The notes: a model not told the origin generated them from the letters alone. 64,000 nt of DNA from Spirosoma sp. 48-14 (GCF_001898575.1 NZ_MKUD01000019.1:57697-121696); one strand, 5' to 3'. Shown: positions 46,121 to 55,116, counted from the first letter of the stretch. Program-made: numbers and translations.

Positions 46121-47377
46121 ATGTCATCCTTACGTATCGTTGTTATTGGTGGTGGAGCAGCCGGTTTTTTCGGGGCCATCACAGCCGCCGAAACCTTTCC
46201 TGACGCCACAATCACAGTTTTAGAGAAGAGCCGAACGGTACTGAATAAAGTCCGTATTTCGGGCGGGGGGCGCTGCAATGTTACCCATGCCTGTTTCGAC
46301 AATAAAAAACTGGTTAAATATTATCCCCGTGGTGAGAAACCGTTACGCAATCTATTGAATCAGTTCGATGCTACGACCACCGTACGCTGGTTTGAAGCGC
46401 ACGGGGTTGCGTTGAAAACGGAAGCGGATGGCCGCATGTTTCCATCAACGAACACCTCCGAAACCATCGTAACCTGCCTGATGGGAACAGCCCGCCGACT
46501 GGGGATTCAGGTACGGACCAGTTGTGGGGTATCAACACTTACCCCTACAAAAACGGATGATGGACAAACGGTCTGGCAGGTAGCCCTGTTGAACGATGAA
46601 GTTATTCAGGCCGATCGAGTCTTGATCGCTACGGGTGGCTATCCGCAGGCATCCTCTTATCAGTGGCTCCCTCAACAAACCGAAGCCCTGGTATCGCCCG
46701 TTCCTTCATTGTTCACGTTTAATGTACCCGAGAGTTATTTATTGCCCTTAGCAGGTGTATCGGTTAGCGATGCGGCCGTCTCCATACAGGGAACAAAACA
46801 GGAACAACGCGGCCCATTGCTGCTGACGCATTGGGGATTTAGTGGCCCGGCTATTCTGCGCCTATCGGCCTGGGCGGCCCGTGAACTGGCCGCTATGGAC
46901 TACCGATTCACGCTTCGCATCAATTGGGTCCCTACGCTCAACGAGCATCAACTCCGCAATCTGCTCCAGGATTACCGGCAACAAAACGGGCGGAAACAGG
47001 TATCTTCACAAAATCCGTTCGGTTTACCGAATCGATTATGGCAGATTTTTGTGTCGGAGTCAGGCATGACTGACGCACAACGCTGGGCCGACTTACCTGC
47101 CAAATTGCTGAACCGATTAATTGAGCGACTGACCAATAGCCAGTTTCAGGTTGTTGGAAAAACGACCTTTAAAGACGAGTTCGTTACCTGCGGAGGCATT
47201 ACCGTTGACAGTCTGAATCCACAAACGCTTGAAAGCAAAACCCAACCCGGTCTATTTTTCGCGGGCGAAGTTCTGGACATTGATGGAATTACCGGGGGCT
47301 TCAACTTTCAGAATGCCTGGACTACAGGATATATAGCCGGGAAGCATATTGGTCAAGGATTGGCAAGCATAGCCTGA
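46121..47377 (+). CDS. NAD(P)/FAD-dependent oxidoreductase, HI0933/YhiN family
   Basis: 418 residues. FAD-binding turn VVIGGGAAGFFGAI at the N-terminus; family marks SGGGRCNVTHACFD, ATGGYPQ, LLLTHWGFSGPAILRLSAW, FVTCGGITVDSL, and at the end FFAGEVLDIDGITGGFNFQNAWTTG. A flavoprotein of unproven substrate, widespread in bacteria. Monocistronic, convergent with ribF. Confidence 0.93.
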   Translation: MSSLRIVVIGGGAAGFFGAITAAETFPDATITVLEKSRTVLNKVRISGGGRCNVTHACFDNKKLVKYYPRGEKPLRNLLNQFDATTTVRWFEAHGVALKTEADGRMFPSTNTSETIVTCLMGTARRLGIQVRTSCGVSTLTPTKTDDGQTVWQVALLNDEVIQADRVLIATGGYPQASSYQWLPQQTEALVSPVPSLFTFNVPESYLLPLAGVSVSDAAVSIQGTKQEQRGPLLLTHWGFSGPAILRLSAWAARELAAMDYRFTLRINWVPTLNEHQLRNLLQDYRQQNGRKQVSSQNPFGLPNRLWQIFVSESGMTDAQRWADLPAKLLNRLIERLTNSQFQVVGKTTFKDEFVTCGGITVDSLNPQTLESKTQPGLFFAGEVLDIDGITGGFNFQNAWTTGYIAGKHIGQGLASIA

Positions 47378-47397
47378 GCATCCTTGACCATCTTTGA

Positions 47398-48330
47398 CTA
47401 TTTCTGGTCAAGCACTACTCGTGCCGTTTCCTCGTCCCGTTTCAACTGAGCTACGAGTGCAGGGAGGCCGTCGAATTTTTGCTCCGGGCGCAGAAACTCC
47501 CGAAATTTCAGGGTCATGTGTTCGCCGTAGATGTCCTTGTCAAAATCGAAAATATACGTCTCGATGGTTTGGTGCGTCCCCGCCACAGTCGGGCGGAAGC
47601 CAATGTTGAGCATTCCGCCCAGCGTTTGCCCGCCATACTCCACCTCAACCGCATACACCCCATTGGCCGGAATTAGTTTTGTTGGATCATCGACCTGCAT
47701 GTTGGCTGTGGGGAAGCCAATCGTACGGCCTAACTGACGACCTTTTACAATCGTACCTGTTAGGTTATAAGCGCGTCCCAGCAAGCGATTTGCGGTGCGA
47801 ACATTACCTTCGTTCAGGGCCGCCCGAATTTTAGACGAACTAACCCCTACGGCATCCACATCCTGACGGGGTATTTCTTCTACTTCAAATCCATATTCAC
47901 TCTGGTGGGCACGGATATATTCGAACCCACCTTCGCGATCGCGGCCAAAACGGTGATCGTAGCCAATCACCAATTTTTTTGTACCAATTTTATCGATCAG
48001 AATCTGACGGATGTATTGTTCCGATGTCAGTTCAGAAAACGAACGTGTGAACGGAATAACCACCAGATGATCGACACCCGCCTGATCGATCAGTTCAATT
48101 TTTTCGTCGAGCGAGGTCAGCAATCGTAGATTCTGGCTATCGTTCGATACGACCGTTCGGGGATGCGGCCAATAGGTAATCAGCACCGACTCTCCCCCAC
48201 TCGCCTGGGCTACCTCAGTGAGCCGCGCCAGAATCGTCTGATGGCCTAAATGAACCCCGTCAAATGTTCCGCTGGTGACTACCGCATTGACTAAAGGTTG
48301 TATGTCGTTGAGACCGTTGTAAATAATCAT
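47398..48330 (-). CDS. ribF: Bifunctional riboflavin kinase / FAD synthetase RibF
   Basis: 310 residues. The N-terminal FAD synthetase half has SGTFDGVHLGHQTIL and, later, VIGYDHRFGRDREGG; the C-terminal kinase half has GRTIGFPTANMQVDDPTKLIPANGVYAV and ENGETYIFDFD-like IETYIFDFDKDIYG. It makes FMN and then FAD. It follows truB on the same strand, as in many bacteria. Confidence 0.96.
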   Translation of the reverse strand: MIIYNGLNDIQPLVNAVVTSGTFDGVHLGHQTILARLTEVAQASGGESVLITYWPHPRTVVSNDSQNLRLLTSLDEKIELIDQAGVDHLVVIPFTRSFSELTSEQYIRQILIDKIGTKKLVIGYDHRFGRDREGGFEYIRAHQSEYGFEVEEIPRQDVDAVGVSSSKIRAALNEGNVRTANRLLGRAYNLTGTIVKGRQLGRTIGFPTANMQVDDPTKLIPANGVYAVEVEYGGQTLGGMLNIGFRPTVAGTHQTIETYIFDFDKDIYGEHMTLKFREFLRPEQKFDGLPALVAQLKRDEETARVVLDQK

Positions 48331-48366
48331 ATTCAGTCGCTAATCGTCAGTCATCAGTTTATACGG

Positions 48367-48390
48367 GTCAACAATAGTACTATTGCTGAC
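48367..48390. repeat. 24-bp near-perfect palindrome between truB and ribF
   Basis: GTCAACAATAGT and ACTATTGCTGAC are reverse complements with one mismatch and no loop. It is followed by more GACT/TGAC units (to about 48412). It overlaps nothing and could be a binding site or part of an intergenic repeat. Confidence 0.5.
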
Positions 48391-49102
48391 TATTGACTGC
48401 TGACTCACGACTTATCTTTATAAACTCGTCGATAGTATGGGCTTCTTCGATGCGAAAATGACCAATCCGCGTTCGACGCAGGCTACTCATGTATGCACCA
48501 TTGTTGAGCAACAGCCCCAAATCGCGTACGAGACTGCGAATATAGGTGCCTTTCGAACATACGATGCGAAAATCTACTTCGGGGAAACGGCTGGCATCAA
48601 CCTCAAAAACGGAAACCGTCACCTGCCGAGCCTTGATACCTCCCTCCACACGGTCAGCGGTTTCGCCCCGTCGGGCTTTTTCATAGAGCCGTTCTCCGTT
48701 GACCCGTACAGCTGAGTAAATGGGTGGAACCTGCAAGATGTCGCCCGTCAATTGTTGAGCTGCTGCCTGAATCTGATCGGCTGTAATACCCGTTGTCTCG
48801 AATTCAGCATCGAATCCCGTTTCCAGATCGACCGAAGGGGTTGTTTTACCCAGCACCAGTGTACCCGTGTATTCTTTTTCCTGCGCCTGATACTGATCAA
48901 TTTGTTTGGTCATCTTGCCCGTACAAAGAATGAGCAGGCCGGTTGCCAATGGGTCGAGCGTACCGGCATGACCAATTTTCTTGAATTTACAGGCGTATTT
49001 TAACTTATTGGCGACATCGAACGATGTCCACGTAAGCGGTTTATCGATTAGGATAACCTGACCAGGGTCAGAAGCAGGGCTTATTTCAGTTTGTTGTGGC
49101 AC
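48380..49102 (-). CDS. truB: tRNA pseudouridine-55 synthase TruB
   Basis: About 240 residues. Motif GHAGTLDPLATGLL carries the catalytic aspartate; others are LIDKPLTWTSFDVANKLK, GDILQVPPIYSAVRVNGERLYEKARRGE and CSKGTYIRSLVRDLG. It converts U55 of tRNAs to pseudouridine. The start is uncertain: GTG 49102 gives a normal N-terminus, while TTG 49147 would add 15 residues that lie in an inverted repeat. Confidence 0.95.
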   Translation of the reverse strand: MPQQTEISPASDPGQVILIDKPLTWTSFDVANKLKYACKFKKIGHAGTLDPLATGLLILCTGKMTKQIDQYQAQEKEYTGTLVLGKTTPSVDLETGFDAEFETTGITADQIQAAAQQLTGDILQVPPIYSAVRVNGERLYEKARRGETADRVEGGIKARQVTVSVFEVDASRFPEVDFRIVCSKGTYIRSLVRDLGLLLNNGAYMSSLRRTRIGHFRIEEAHTIDEFIKISRESAVNSQQ

Positions 49103-49113
49103 AGCAATACATG

Positions 49114-49168
49114 GAGAAACCACAAAGATACACAGAGTAAAGTCCAATGTGTGTCTTTGTGGTTCCTC
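49114..49168. repeat. Inverted repeat between uppP and truB
   Basis: GAGAAACCACAAAGATAC (49114-49131) and its partner 49151-49168 pair over 18 bp with two mismatches. Wording (ACACAGAG, CACAAAGA) is related to the repeat at 6556-6617. Confidence 0.65.
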
Positions 49169-49189
49169 GTGTATGCTATACCTAACCTT

Positions 49190-50035
49190 TTAGAGAACAT
49201 CCAGCTTTACGCCAGCCGCCAGCAAACCCAGCAACACCAGCCCAAGCACGATCCGGTAGTATCCAAAAACTTTAAAACCATAACGGGTCAGGAAACTAAC
49301 GAATCCCCGAATAGCCAGCATACCAACCACGAAAGCAATGGCATTCCCGATCAGTAACGTTTGGTAATCGTCGGGTTGAAGCAGTTTATAGGTTTTCAGC
49401 AGTTTATAGCCCGAAGCCGCAGCCATGGTGGGAACCGCCAGAAAAAAGGAGAATTCGGCCGCCTGCGCTCGCGTTAACCCCTGGAACATACCCCCAATGA
49501 TGGTTGCCGCCGATCGCGAAACCCCCGGAATCATGGCAATACACTGAAAAAAGCCGATTCGGAGCGCATCAGGAACAGAAACGTCACCATCTTTCGGCTC
49601 CCGGTTCACAATTCGATCAATGAACAGCAGGATAATACCACCCACCAGCAACATGATGGCCACAACGGTAACATTTTCGAGCAGTGAATCAATAAAGTCG
49701 TTCAGCAAGAAGCCGATCACAGCAGCTGGAAGAAAGGCAATCAGGATTTTACTATAAAAATCGAGCAGAGGCTGCAAACGGGGAGGAAATGATTTCAGGT
49801 AACTGGGTATGGTAAAATTACCTGTGCGAGGGTCGGTCAGGAAACGACGATGGTATAGCACCAGTACCGACAGAATACAACCGAATTGAATATCGACCGT
49901 GTAGAGTTTGGTAAATTCATCACTGGCAATGCCGGCCAGCGATGAATAGATAATCATGTGCCCGGTTGAGGAAACGGGCAGAAACTCGGTTAAGCCCTCA
50001 ATAATCGCCAGTACAATTGCGTGAATCAGCTCCAT
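49190..50035 (-). CDS. uppP: Undecaprenyl-diphosphatase UppP (BacA)
   Basis: 281 residues, eight membrane helices. Family motifs are EGLTEFLPVSSTGHMII near the N-terminus and PGVSRSAATIIGGMFQGLTR in the middle. It removes a phosphate from undecaprenyl diphosphate so that the carrier can be reused in cell-wall synthesis. It belongs to a leftward block ftsX - DUF3098 - uppP - truB - ribF that is common in Bacteroidetes. Confidence 0.96.
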   Translation of the reverse strand: MELIHAIVLAIIEGLTEFLPVSSTGHMIIYSSLAGIASDEFTKLYTVDIQFGCILSVLVLYHRRFLTDPRTGNFTIPSYLKSFPPRLQPLLDFYSKILIAFLPAAVIGFLLNDFIDSLLENVTVVAIMLLVGGIILLFIDRIVNREPKDGDVSVPDALRIGFFQCIAMIPGVSRSAATIIGGMFQGLTRAQAAEFSFFLAVPTMAAASGYKLLKTYKLLQPDDYQTLLIGNAIAFVVGMLAIRGFVSFLTRYGFKVFGYYRIVLGLVLLGLLAAGVKLDVL

Positions 50036-50050
50036 TAACTAATAAAAAAA

Positions 50051-50123
50051 GGTATAGCGTTGTAAAGTTGTCGAGTTACCGTCAGAAAATCTTTTCGGCA
50101 AAACTACTTTACAACGCTATAAC
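50051..50123. repeat. Inverted repeat between the DUF3098 gene and uppP
   Basis: GGTATAGCGTTGTAAAGTTG at 50051 pairs with the segment 50103-50123 (ACTACTTTACAACGCTATA...) over about 21 bp with two mismatches. A third, looser copy (TATAGCACTTCAACGTTATA) follows at 50126-50146. Confidence 0.7.
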
Positions 50124-50153
50124 TTTATAGCACTTCAACGTTATAACTTTCCG

Positions 50154-50492
50154 CTACGCCTTTGGCCGGGTCAGGATGGCAACGAATTCCAGAACAAAAC
50201 CGCTCATTACCACAATCGGGCCGAGGGTCAGTCCTAAAAAGCCAAACCCAAATTCTTCCTTATCGAGACTCATAATGAAAAACCCGGCCAGAATTACCCC
50301 TATGCCGATTAGCATGAACAGGTAGTTCTGCTTCCCAAACGGAAGTGCCGTGGCTGGCGATGGACGCAACGGTTCACCACTTATGGGCCGAGTAGGCGAA
50401 CTTTTCGGAGCCACCGTCGGCGTGACTGTCGTTTTTTTTGCTGGTTCTTCGCGAGAGAGCGTAGCTGAGCCAGTCTGCTTATCTTTTGCCAT
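50154..50492 (-). CDS. DUF3098 membrane protein
   Basis: 112 residues. A Pro/Ser/Thr-rich cytoplasmic head (~1-50) is followed by LPFGKQNYLFMLIGIGVILAGFFIMS and a second helix GFLGLTLGPIVVMSGFVLEFVAIL. This is the DUF3098 form found between ftsX and uppP in Bacteroidetes. Function unknown; the location suggests a role in envelope or division. Confidence 0.88.
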   Translation of the reverse strand: MAKDKQTGSATLSREEPAKKTTVTPTVAPKSSPTRPISGEPLRPSPATALPFGKQNYLFMLIGIGVILAGFFIMSLDKEEFGFGFLGLTLGPIVVMSGFVLEFVAILTRPKA

Positions 50493-50600
50493 CGTTTCGT
50501 CTATTTAATGGAGAATGAACACTAGTGAGTAAGGATGGCTGAACGAATCATCAGCAGCACATTACTCTTTACGCATTATTCCGTTTAAATTATTCACTAC

Positions 50601-51482
50601 TCAATAAAGCTCATCCAGTGTTAAGCCGAGGTAACGGTTTACGGCCTGAAACGTACTCAAAAAGCCAATCAATATACCTAATCCAACCACACCCGCCATC
50701 AGAAAAATAGTCTTTTCAGTATCCTGAAACATCCCCACTTCGGGCAGATTATGGATGGCAATCTGTAAACAAACCAACAACAGGGCAACTGCAATCAATC
50801 CAGCCAGAAACCCCTGCCACATACCCCGGCCTAAAAAGGGTCGGGTAATAAATCCATTCGTTGCTCCTACCAGTTGCATACTCCGGATGAGCATACGCTG
50901 TGAATGAAGCGCCAGCCGGATCGTATTATTCATCAGCACTACAATGATCACTAACAAAATCACGGCAAATGCAGACATGACGGCGTAAATTTTGGTGATA
51001 TTCCGGTTGATATTATCGACCAGATTTTCTTGATATACCACTTCGAATACTCCGTCAATCTGCTCTAAATCCTGCTTTACCTGCTGCAGTTTCGCTTCTT
51101 CAAAATACCCTTCATTGAGCTTGATGCGGTAGCTGTCATGCAACGGGTTCTCTCCTAAAAACTTCGAAAAATCCTCTTTGGTTTCGGCAATAAATGCTTT
51201 GGCTGCTTCATCTTTCGTTACCAGAACCACCTGCGGCTTTCCATCTGTTTTCAGGACGTAGGGCCGTTCGGCAATAGTCTGAAAAAGTTTTTCTGTTTGT
51301 TTCTCGTCCAGGTCTTTATCCAGAAACGCCCGGATTTCGTAATTTTCACGAATATAGGTAACCAGTTTTTTCGACTGAATAGCCAGCAAACCGCAAAAAC
51401 CAATTAAAAACAACGCCAGCGTCAGACTAAACAAAATCATACCGCTGGGATAGGCACCAACTTTCTTTTTTATACGAGCCAT
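50601..51482 (-). CDS. ftsX: Cell division protein FtsX
   Basis: 293 residues, four membrane helices with an extracytoplasmic domain at ~45-165. Landmarks: KKVGAYPSGMILFSLTLALFL, YEIRAFLDKDLDEKQTEKLFQ, and RSMQLVGATNGFITRPFLGRGM. With FtsE it controls peptidoglycan hydrolases at the septum. ftsE is not beside it. The prophage lies directly upstream. Confidence 0.95.
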   Translation of the reverse strand: MARIKKKVGAYPSGMILFSLTLALFLIGFCGLLAIQSKKLVTYIRENYEIRAFLDKDLDEKQTEKLFQTIAERPYVLKTDGKPQVVLVTKDEAAKAFIAETKEDFSKFLGENPLHDSYRIKLNEGYFEEAKLQQVKQDLEQIDGVFEVVYQENLVDNINRNITKIYAVMSAFAVILLVIIVVLMNNTIRLALHSQRMLIRSMQLVGATNGFITRPFLGRGMWQGFLAGLIAVALLLVCLQIAIHNLPEVGMFQDTEKTIFLMAGVVGLGILIGFLSTFQAVNRYLGLTLDELY

Positions 51483-51503
51483 TCAGGGGTTCGTGTTATG
51501 TGA

Positions 51504-51511
51504 CAAAAATA
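51504..51511 (-). promoter_or_regulatory. Putative -7 box of ftsX
   Basis: Read leftward, TATTTTTG matches TAnnTTTG exactly and would start the transcript about 15 nt before the ftsX ATG. It suggests that the prophage junction lies to the right of this point and that ftsX keeps its own promoter. Confidence 0.45.
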
Positions 51512-51629
51512 ATGGATTCAACTGCTGAGCGGTCGAATTTAAGAAAATTTAGCTTTTCACTCCCCTGTTTCCTCCTCATTCGTCCGCTATCTACCTAGTA
51601 TCAACGTTTTAATTTCTGCTTTAGCCGAA

Positions 51630-52964
51630 TCATTCGGATAGTATCCGCTTCGCTTTGACTCCATTCTTTGCCTTGGGGTCAACGGTTATTTTTGACCGTT
51701 TCCAGGCTTCGATCGACTGGCTGACGATCATCTGGTTATCGACCGTTGCGTATTTCTGGGTTGACGCAATCGATTTGTGGCCCATGATCTCCTGCAATAC
51801 TTTGGTAGGCAGTCCCCCTTGGGTCATCAGGCTGGCAAACGTGCGACGGGCCATGTGAGAGGTCAGCGTGTCCCACAAAGGTAAATGATCGATCATCAAT
51901 TCTCCCTTGTAATACGACCCAACGGTGACAATTCGCTCCAGCCCCGCCTGCTGACCAATTACTTTCAGGTGCATCATGTAGGATTCCATATTGGCAGGTT
52001 TGCTGGTAGGCACCGGATTGTGCAACATGGTCAGCGTTTGCTCGCCAACAGGAATGGGCACCGCTTTGCCCGTTTTTTTCTGAACAACCTGCAAACAGGG
52101 TACGCCGTCGAAGCGAATAATCGTTGGATGCAGGAGCTGATGCAAATCCGAGTAGCGTAGACCCGTCGCGCAGGCCAGCAGAAAATACCATCGCGTCGCT
52201 TCGATGGCTGCCAGATAGGTTGGATGAGATTCGTCCGAGTGTGTCAGTTTGACGGCCGCGATGGCATCGATGTCGGCGTGGGTCAGAATCGGCCGCAGGG
52301 TATCCCCCACCGATCGCGTTTCGACAAACTGATAATCGGGTGGCACGGGGTATCCCAGCCGAATGGCGTAGGTCAGCATGCCGCGCAGTAGCGACACGTA
52401 GGTTTCCAGCGTTGCGTCGGAGTGTTCGCAGTCGTCCTGCAAATAAGCCGTAAACTGGTTAAGGGTATTTAGCTTCAAGTCTGGCCAGTCCAGATCGGCC
52501 CGAAACGCAACCAGGTGACCCGCCAGTACATCGATCGACTCCTTCCAGCTTTTAGAGCGTTCGGCTCTTCGCAGTTTACTATACCCTTCAGCAAATTGCT
52601 TGAAACTAGGCTGCGCGGGTACGTGGATGACAGGTGCTTTGGCTTTGGGTGATTTACCCAGTTGCTCAGCCCGAAGCTGATTGATGTGTTCCGTTACCTG
52701 CTGTTCAGTCGGGGCAATCAAAAGCGGCTTGAAATAATCGTCGATACCATCCTGATAGATACCGATCCGCCGGTTGATCACTTTGGCGACCTGAGCACTG
52801 CGTTTAACGCGTTGGCTGGAATCGTCCCACTGATCAGGATGGACCTTTTCACCGATGGAGCCCCGTACCTTGAGCGAACCCCAGCAAACCCGAAAACTGA
52901 TCGGACAGCGGCCATCAGCGGCCTGCCGGTCAAGCCTGAGTTGAAATGTGATGGTGGCTTCCAT
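51630..52964 (-). CDS. Tyrosine recombinase / phage integrase
   Basis: 444 residues, the size of Bacteroidetes integrases with an N-terminal arm-binding domain (FQLRLDRQAADGRCPISFRV), a SAM-like core-binding domain (~130-225) and a catalytic domain. The active-site set is complete: Arg in ATGLRYSDL, Lys in VQKKTGKAVPIP, His-x-x-Arg in HMARRTFASL, His in IMGHKSIASTQKY and the Tyr nucleophile in that last block. It faces the host boundary, as expected for an integrase next to its attachment site. Confidence 0.95.
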   Translation of the reverse strand: MEATITFQLRLDRQAADGRCPISFRVCWGSLKVRGSIGEKVHPDQWDDSSQRVKRSAQVAKVINRRIGIYQDGIDDYFKPLLIAPTEQQVTEHINQLRAEQLGKSPKAKAPVIHVPAQPSFKQFAEGYSKLRRAERSKSWKESIDVLAGHLVAFRADLDWPDLKLNTLNQFTAYLQDDCEHSDATLETYVSLLRGMLTYAIRLGYPVPPDYQFVETRSVGDTLRPILTHADIDAIAAVKLTHSDESHPTYLAAIEATRWYFLLACATGLRYSDLHQLLHPTIIRFDGVPCLQVVQKKTGKAVPIPVGEQTLTMLHNPVPTSKPANMESYMMHLKVIGQQAGLERIVTVGSYYKGELMIDHLPLWDTLTSHMARRTFASLMTQGGLPTKVLQEIMGHKSIASTQKYATVDNQMIVSQSIEAWKRSKITVDPKAKNGVKAKRILSE

Positions 52965-52966
52965 TT

Positions 52967-53152
52967 CTAGTTGTTGAGTAATTTACTGACTTCCAGATGT
53001 GCCGCTTTGTAGGCCATGCCCGATGTGTACATAGATGATACGGCCGTAAAATCCTGTTTTTGCTGGCTTCGAAACTTCACTTCCAGTAGGTTAGCGGAGA
53101 TAAGGGCTTCGTAGTGGACTTTTTCCCGAATCAGAGCTTTGCGGGTGGACAT
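52967..53152 (-). CDS. Small prophage protein, 61 residues, upstream of the integrase
   Basis: Starts MSTRKALIREKVHYEALISA and is helical and charged. It ends three bases before the integrase start, so both are probably one transcript. Excision regulators sometimes sit here, but no HTH is obvious and I do not assign one. Confidence 0.55.
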   Translation of the reverse strand: MSTRKALIREKVHYEALISANLLEVKFRSQQKQDFTAVSSMYTSGMAYKAAHLEVSKLLNN

Positions 53153-53199
53153 GGAATCTTAAGAATTTTGTCTGAACTTTATAGACAAATAGATAGACT

Positions 53200-53394
53200 A
53201 TGGAACAGGCAATCGAAAGACAAAAGCGTTTGTGCGGACTAATTGAAGCTGGCTTAACTAACCCACACCTGACTGATGAATATAAAGCAGAGCTTGAGAG
53301 ATATATCAAAAATTGTTCAGAGTCTCCATCTTCCATTGTCCCTTTGCCACAAGTTGTTCGACAATTGGCTTCAGTCGTTGAAAATCCGCTTTAG
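53200..53394 (+). CDS. Possible small protein, 64 residues
   Basis: ATG 53200; the first 40 residues (MEQAIERQKRLCGLIEAGLT...EYKAELERYIKNC) look like a real helical protein. The last 25 residues overlap, in antisense, the end of the leftward gene at 53306-53620. Both may be real and meet tail to tail; this one is less sure. Confidence 0.35.
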   Translation: MEQAIERQKRLCGLIEAGLTNPHLTDEYKAELERYIKNCSESPSSIVPLPQVVRQLASVVENPL

Positions 53395-53620
53395 CCATAC
53401 CGCCAGGCACTCCCCCCATTGAGAAGAAATAAGTTGACTCATGAACGAAGTCATAATACTTACGGATGGTGTAATCACTGGGATCATTGCGTTTTAATTG
53501 CCGAACAGCATGTTCAGAGCGCCGAACTTCTGCATTGCAATAATCTATTAAATCATGCCAGTCCAAGGCCTGAGCCTTTTGAAGAAACTTATCAATATCA
53601 AAGTATTTATCTCTGTCCAC
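53306..53620 (-). CDS. Hypothetical prophage protein, 104 residues
   Basis: GTG start 53620 giving DRDKYFDIDKFLQKAQALDW; a soluble, charged alpha-helical protein with FFSMGGVPGGMAKADFQRL in the middle. No family recognised. It lies in the leftward lysogeny arm between the SHOCT protein and the integrase. Confidence 0.5.
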   Translation of the reverse strand: MDRDKYFDIDKFLQKAQALDWHDLIDYCNAEVRRSEHAVRQLKRNDPSDYTIRKYYDFVHESTYFFSMGGVPGGMAKADFQRLKPIVEQLVAKGQWKMETLNNF

Positions 53621-53644
53621 TTAGTAAGCATTTAGAATTAGTGA

Positions 53645-54265
53645 TTACTGATTTAACAGTTTCTTTTTCTGAGCGTCATATTCCTCCTGTGAAATAGCCC
53701 CAGCGTCTAAAAGCTTTTTGAATTTCATCAACTCATCAGCGACGCTCGTTGCTGGCTGATTGGCTGAAGTTGTTGGTTTCCTAAATTGTGGAGGAGGTAT
53801 AACTTCACCCGCTTCAATCGCGCTTTCAAGTTCAATGTAGTAGCGAACCGCCAGCCCTACTCCGACTAAGGCCACCATTGTGAACCCTGTCTTCTTACTG
53901 CCAATCATACCCAAATCTTTGACAATGAGCCGGGTATTAGCATAGCGAGTCGGTAAATAGGCTTTTACCAAATCGCCATTGGGCTTCATAACGGCCGTTA
54001 AGGCTGCCGGATTTTCATAGGCAAAGGCAAAGGATTTGTCTGGCATTGTCCCTTTACCCATCTGAAGCGTATCCCCTCGTTTGATCGTCCAACCAGGCGC
54101 TGCCGATGGCTGATACCCATAATCATAGTCGTACGCATTCAACCGCTTACTGCCATGCATATCCGCTTCCGTAACAGGAGTTGTACGCTTTTTTACGGGT
54201 ACATAATCATCCTGAGCGAAACAAAAGACAGGCACTATAAACAGGAGAATGGATAGATATTTCAT
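53645..54265 (-). CDS. Exported protein with C-terminal SHOCT domain
   Basis: 206 residues. A signal peptide (MKYLSILLFIVPVFCFAQ) is followed by a Tyr-rich stretch (AYDYDYGYQPS), a beta-rich region and one helix (TGFTMVALVGVGLAVRYYI). The last 30 residues are a SHOCT motif: DELMKFKKLLDAGAISQEEY then DAQKKKLL. SHOCT is a short helical hairpin often found at protein ends with roles in oligomer formation. In a prophage lysogeny arm this may be a cargo gene expressed in the lysogen. Confidence 0.7.
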   Translation of the reverse strand: MKYLSILLFIVPVFCFAQDDYVPVKKRTTPVTEADMHGSKRLNAYDYDYGYQPSAAPGWTIKRGDTLQMGKGTMPDKSFAFAYENPAALTAVMKPNGDLVKAYLPTRYANTRLIVKDLGMIGSKKTGFTMVALVGVGLAVRYYIELESAIEAGEVIPPPQFRKPTTSANQPATSVADELMKFKKLLDAGAISQEEYDAQKKKLLNQ

Positions 54266-54297
54266 GGTGAGGAAAGATTATTACCTATAAGCTTCGC

Positions 54298-55098
54298 CTA
54301 AGAACTTCGTCGCCTTTTCTGTTGCAACGAAACGATATTATAAAGCTCATAAACTTCGGAAAGTCGGTAAAATGAGTCTGGATAAAGTTCTTTATTTGGA
54401 TTCAGGGACTTACAGTATAGAATACCCTTTTTGACATCATGGTCAACAATGCGTTTTATAACAACTCCATCTTGATGGACAATTACAAAATCTGGATATT
54501 CGTGATAGTGAAGCTTATGTTCCCAGAAATGAGAAGGTAGTCGGCGCGCATCTACAATATCTCCCTCACAAATTGACTCCCTACTCCCATCGTCCATACT
54601 ATCTCCCCGTACGGCGAACGCCTTGTATATGCCCTGATGAATCTGATCTACTGTTATTACGTGTTTAGGTAACTCCTGAATGTATTCGGGGTCTTTCCAT
54701 CCAGCTAGATACCCAGCATACGCATGCTGTTCAACTAAAGGTATAAACATTCGATAACGACCGTCCTTTAGTTGCTGAAATTGCATGCCATTAGCCGTCA
54801 TCAACGTAAACTCTTCTTCGCTGGTTTGGATAGGAATAGCTTCAAGGTATTCTTCAGAAGAATCCTCTTCACCCTCTTTAATTAAATTCAAGTCAAGTAT
54901 ACTCTCATTGCCTAACAAGGAGTAAACCGGAACATTTAACACTTGAGCTAAACTCATAAGTTTAGTCACGGTAATGTCACTCTTATCACTTTCGTAAAGA
55001 GAAAACATACTTTCCGATATGCCTAACTTCTCAGCTAACTCCTTCTGGGTAAGCTTTTTAGCCTTTCTTGTGCGCTTGATATTCTCGCCTAATGACAT
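54298..55098 (-). CDS. CI/LexA-like prophage repressor (XRE HTH plus S24 domain)
   Basis: 266 residues from ATG 55098. Residues 1-60 are an XRE-type HTH (LGENIKRTRKAKKLTQKELA, EKLGISESMFSLYESDKSDI). The C-terminal half is an S24 peptidase-like domain: Ser in AVRGDSMDDGSRESICEGD and Lys in VIKRIV form the dyad, and AYAGYLAG offers an Ala-Gly cleavage site. It should hold the early promoter shut and cleave itself on DNA damage with RecA. It is divergent from the early operon, with operator-like repeats between. Confidence 0.88.
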   Translation of the reverse strand: MSLGENIKRTRKAKKLTQKELAEKLGISESMFSLYESDKSDITVTKLMSLAQVLNVPVYSLLGNESILDLNLIKEGEEDSSEEYLEAIPIQTSEEEFTLMTANGMQFQQLKDGRYRMFIPLVEQHAYAGYLAGWKDPEYIQELPKHVITVDQIHQGIYKAFAVRGDSMDDGSRESICEGDIVDARRLPSHFWEHKLHYHEYPDFVIVHQDGVVIKRIVDHDVKKGILYCKSLNPNKELYPDSFYRLSEVYELYNIVSLQQKRRRSS

Positions 55099-55116
55099 AT
55101 AGCTAATCGCCACCAT

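Noticed and set aside
51483..51629. Search for a left attachment repeat
   Set aside because: No tRNA or long repeat is visible and the right end is outside the window, so no core can be named.
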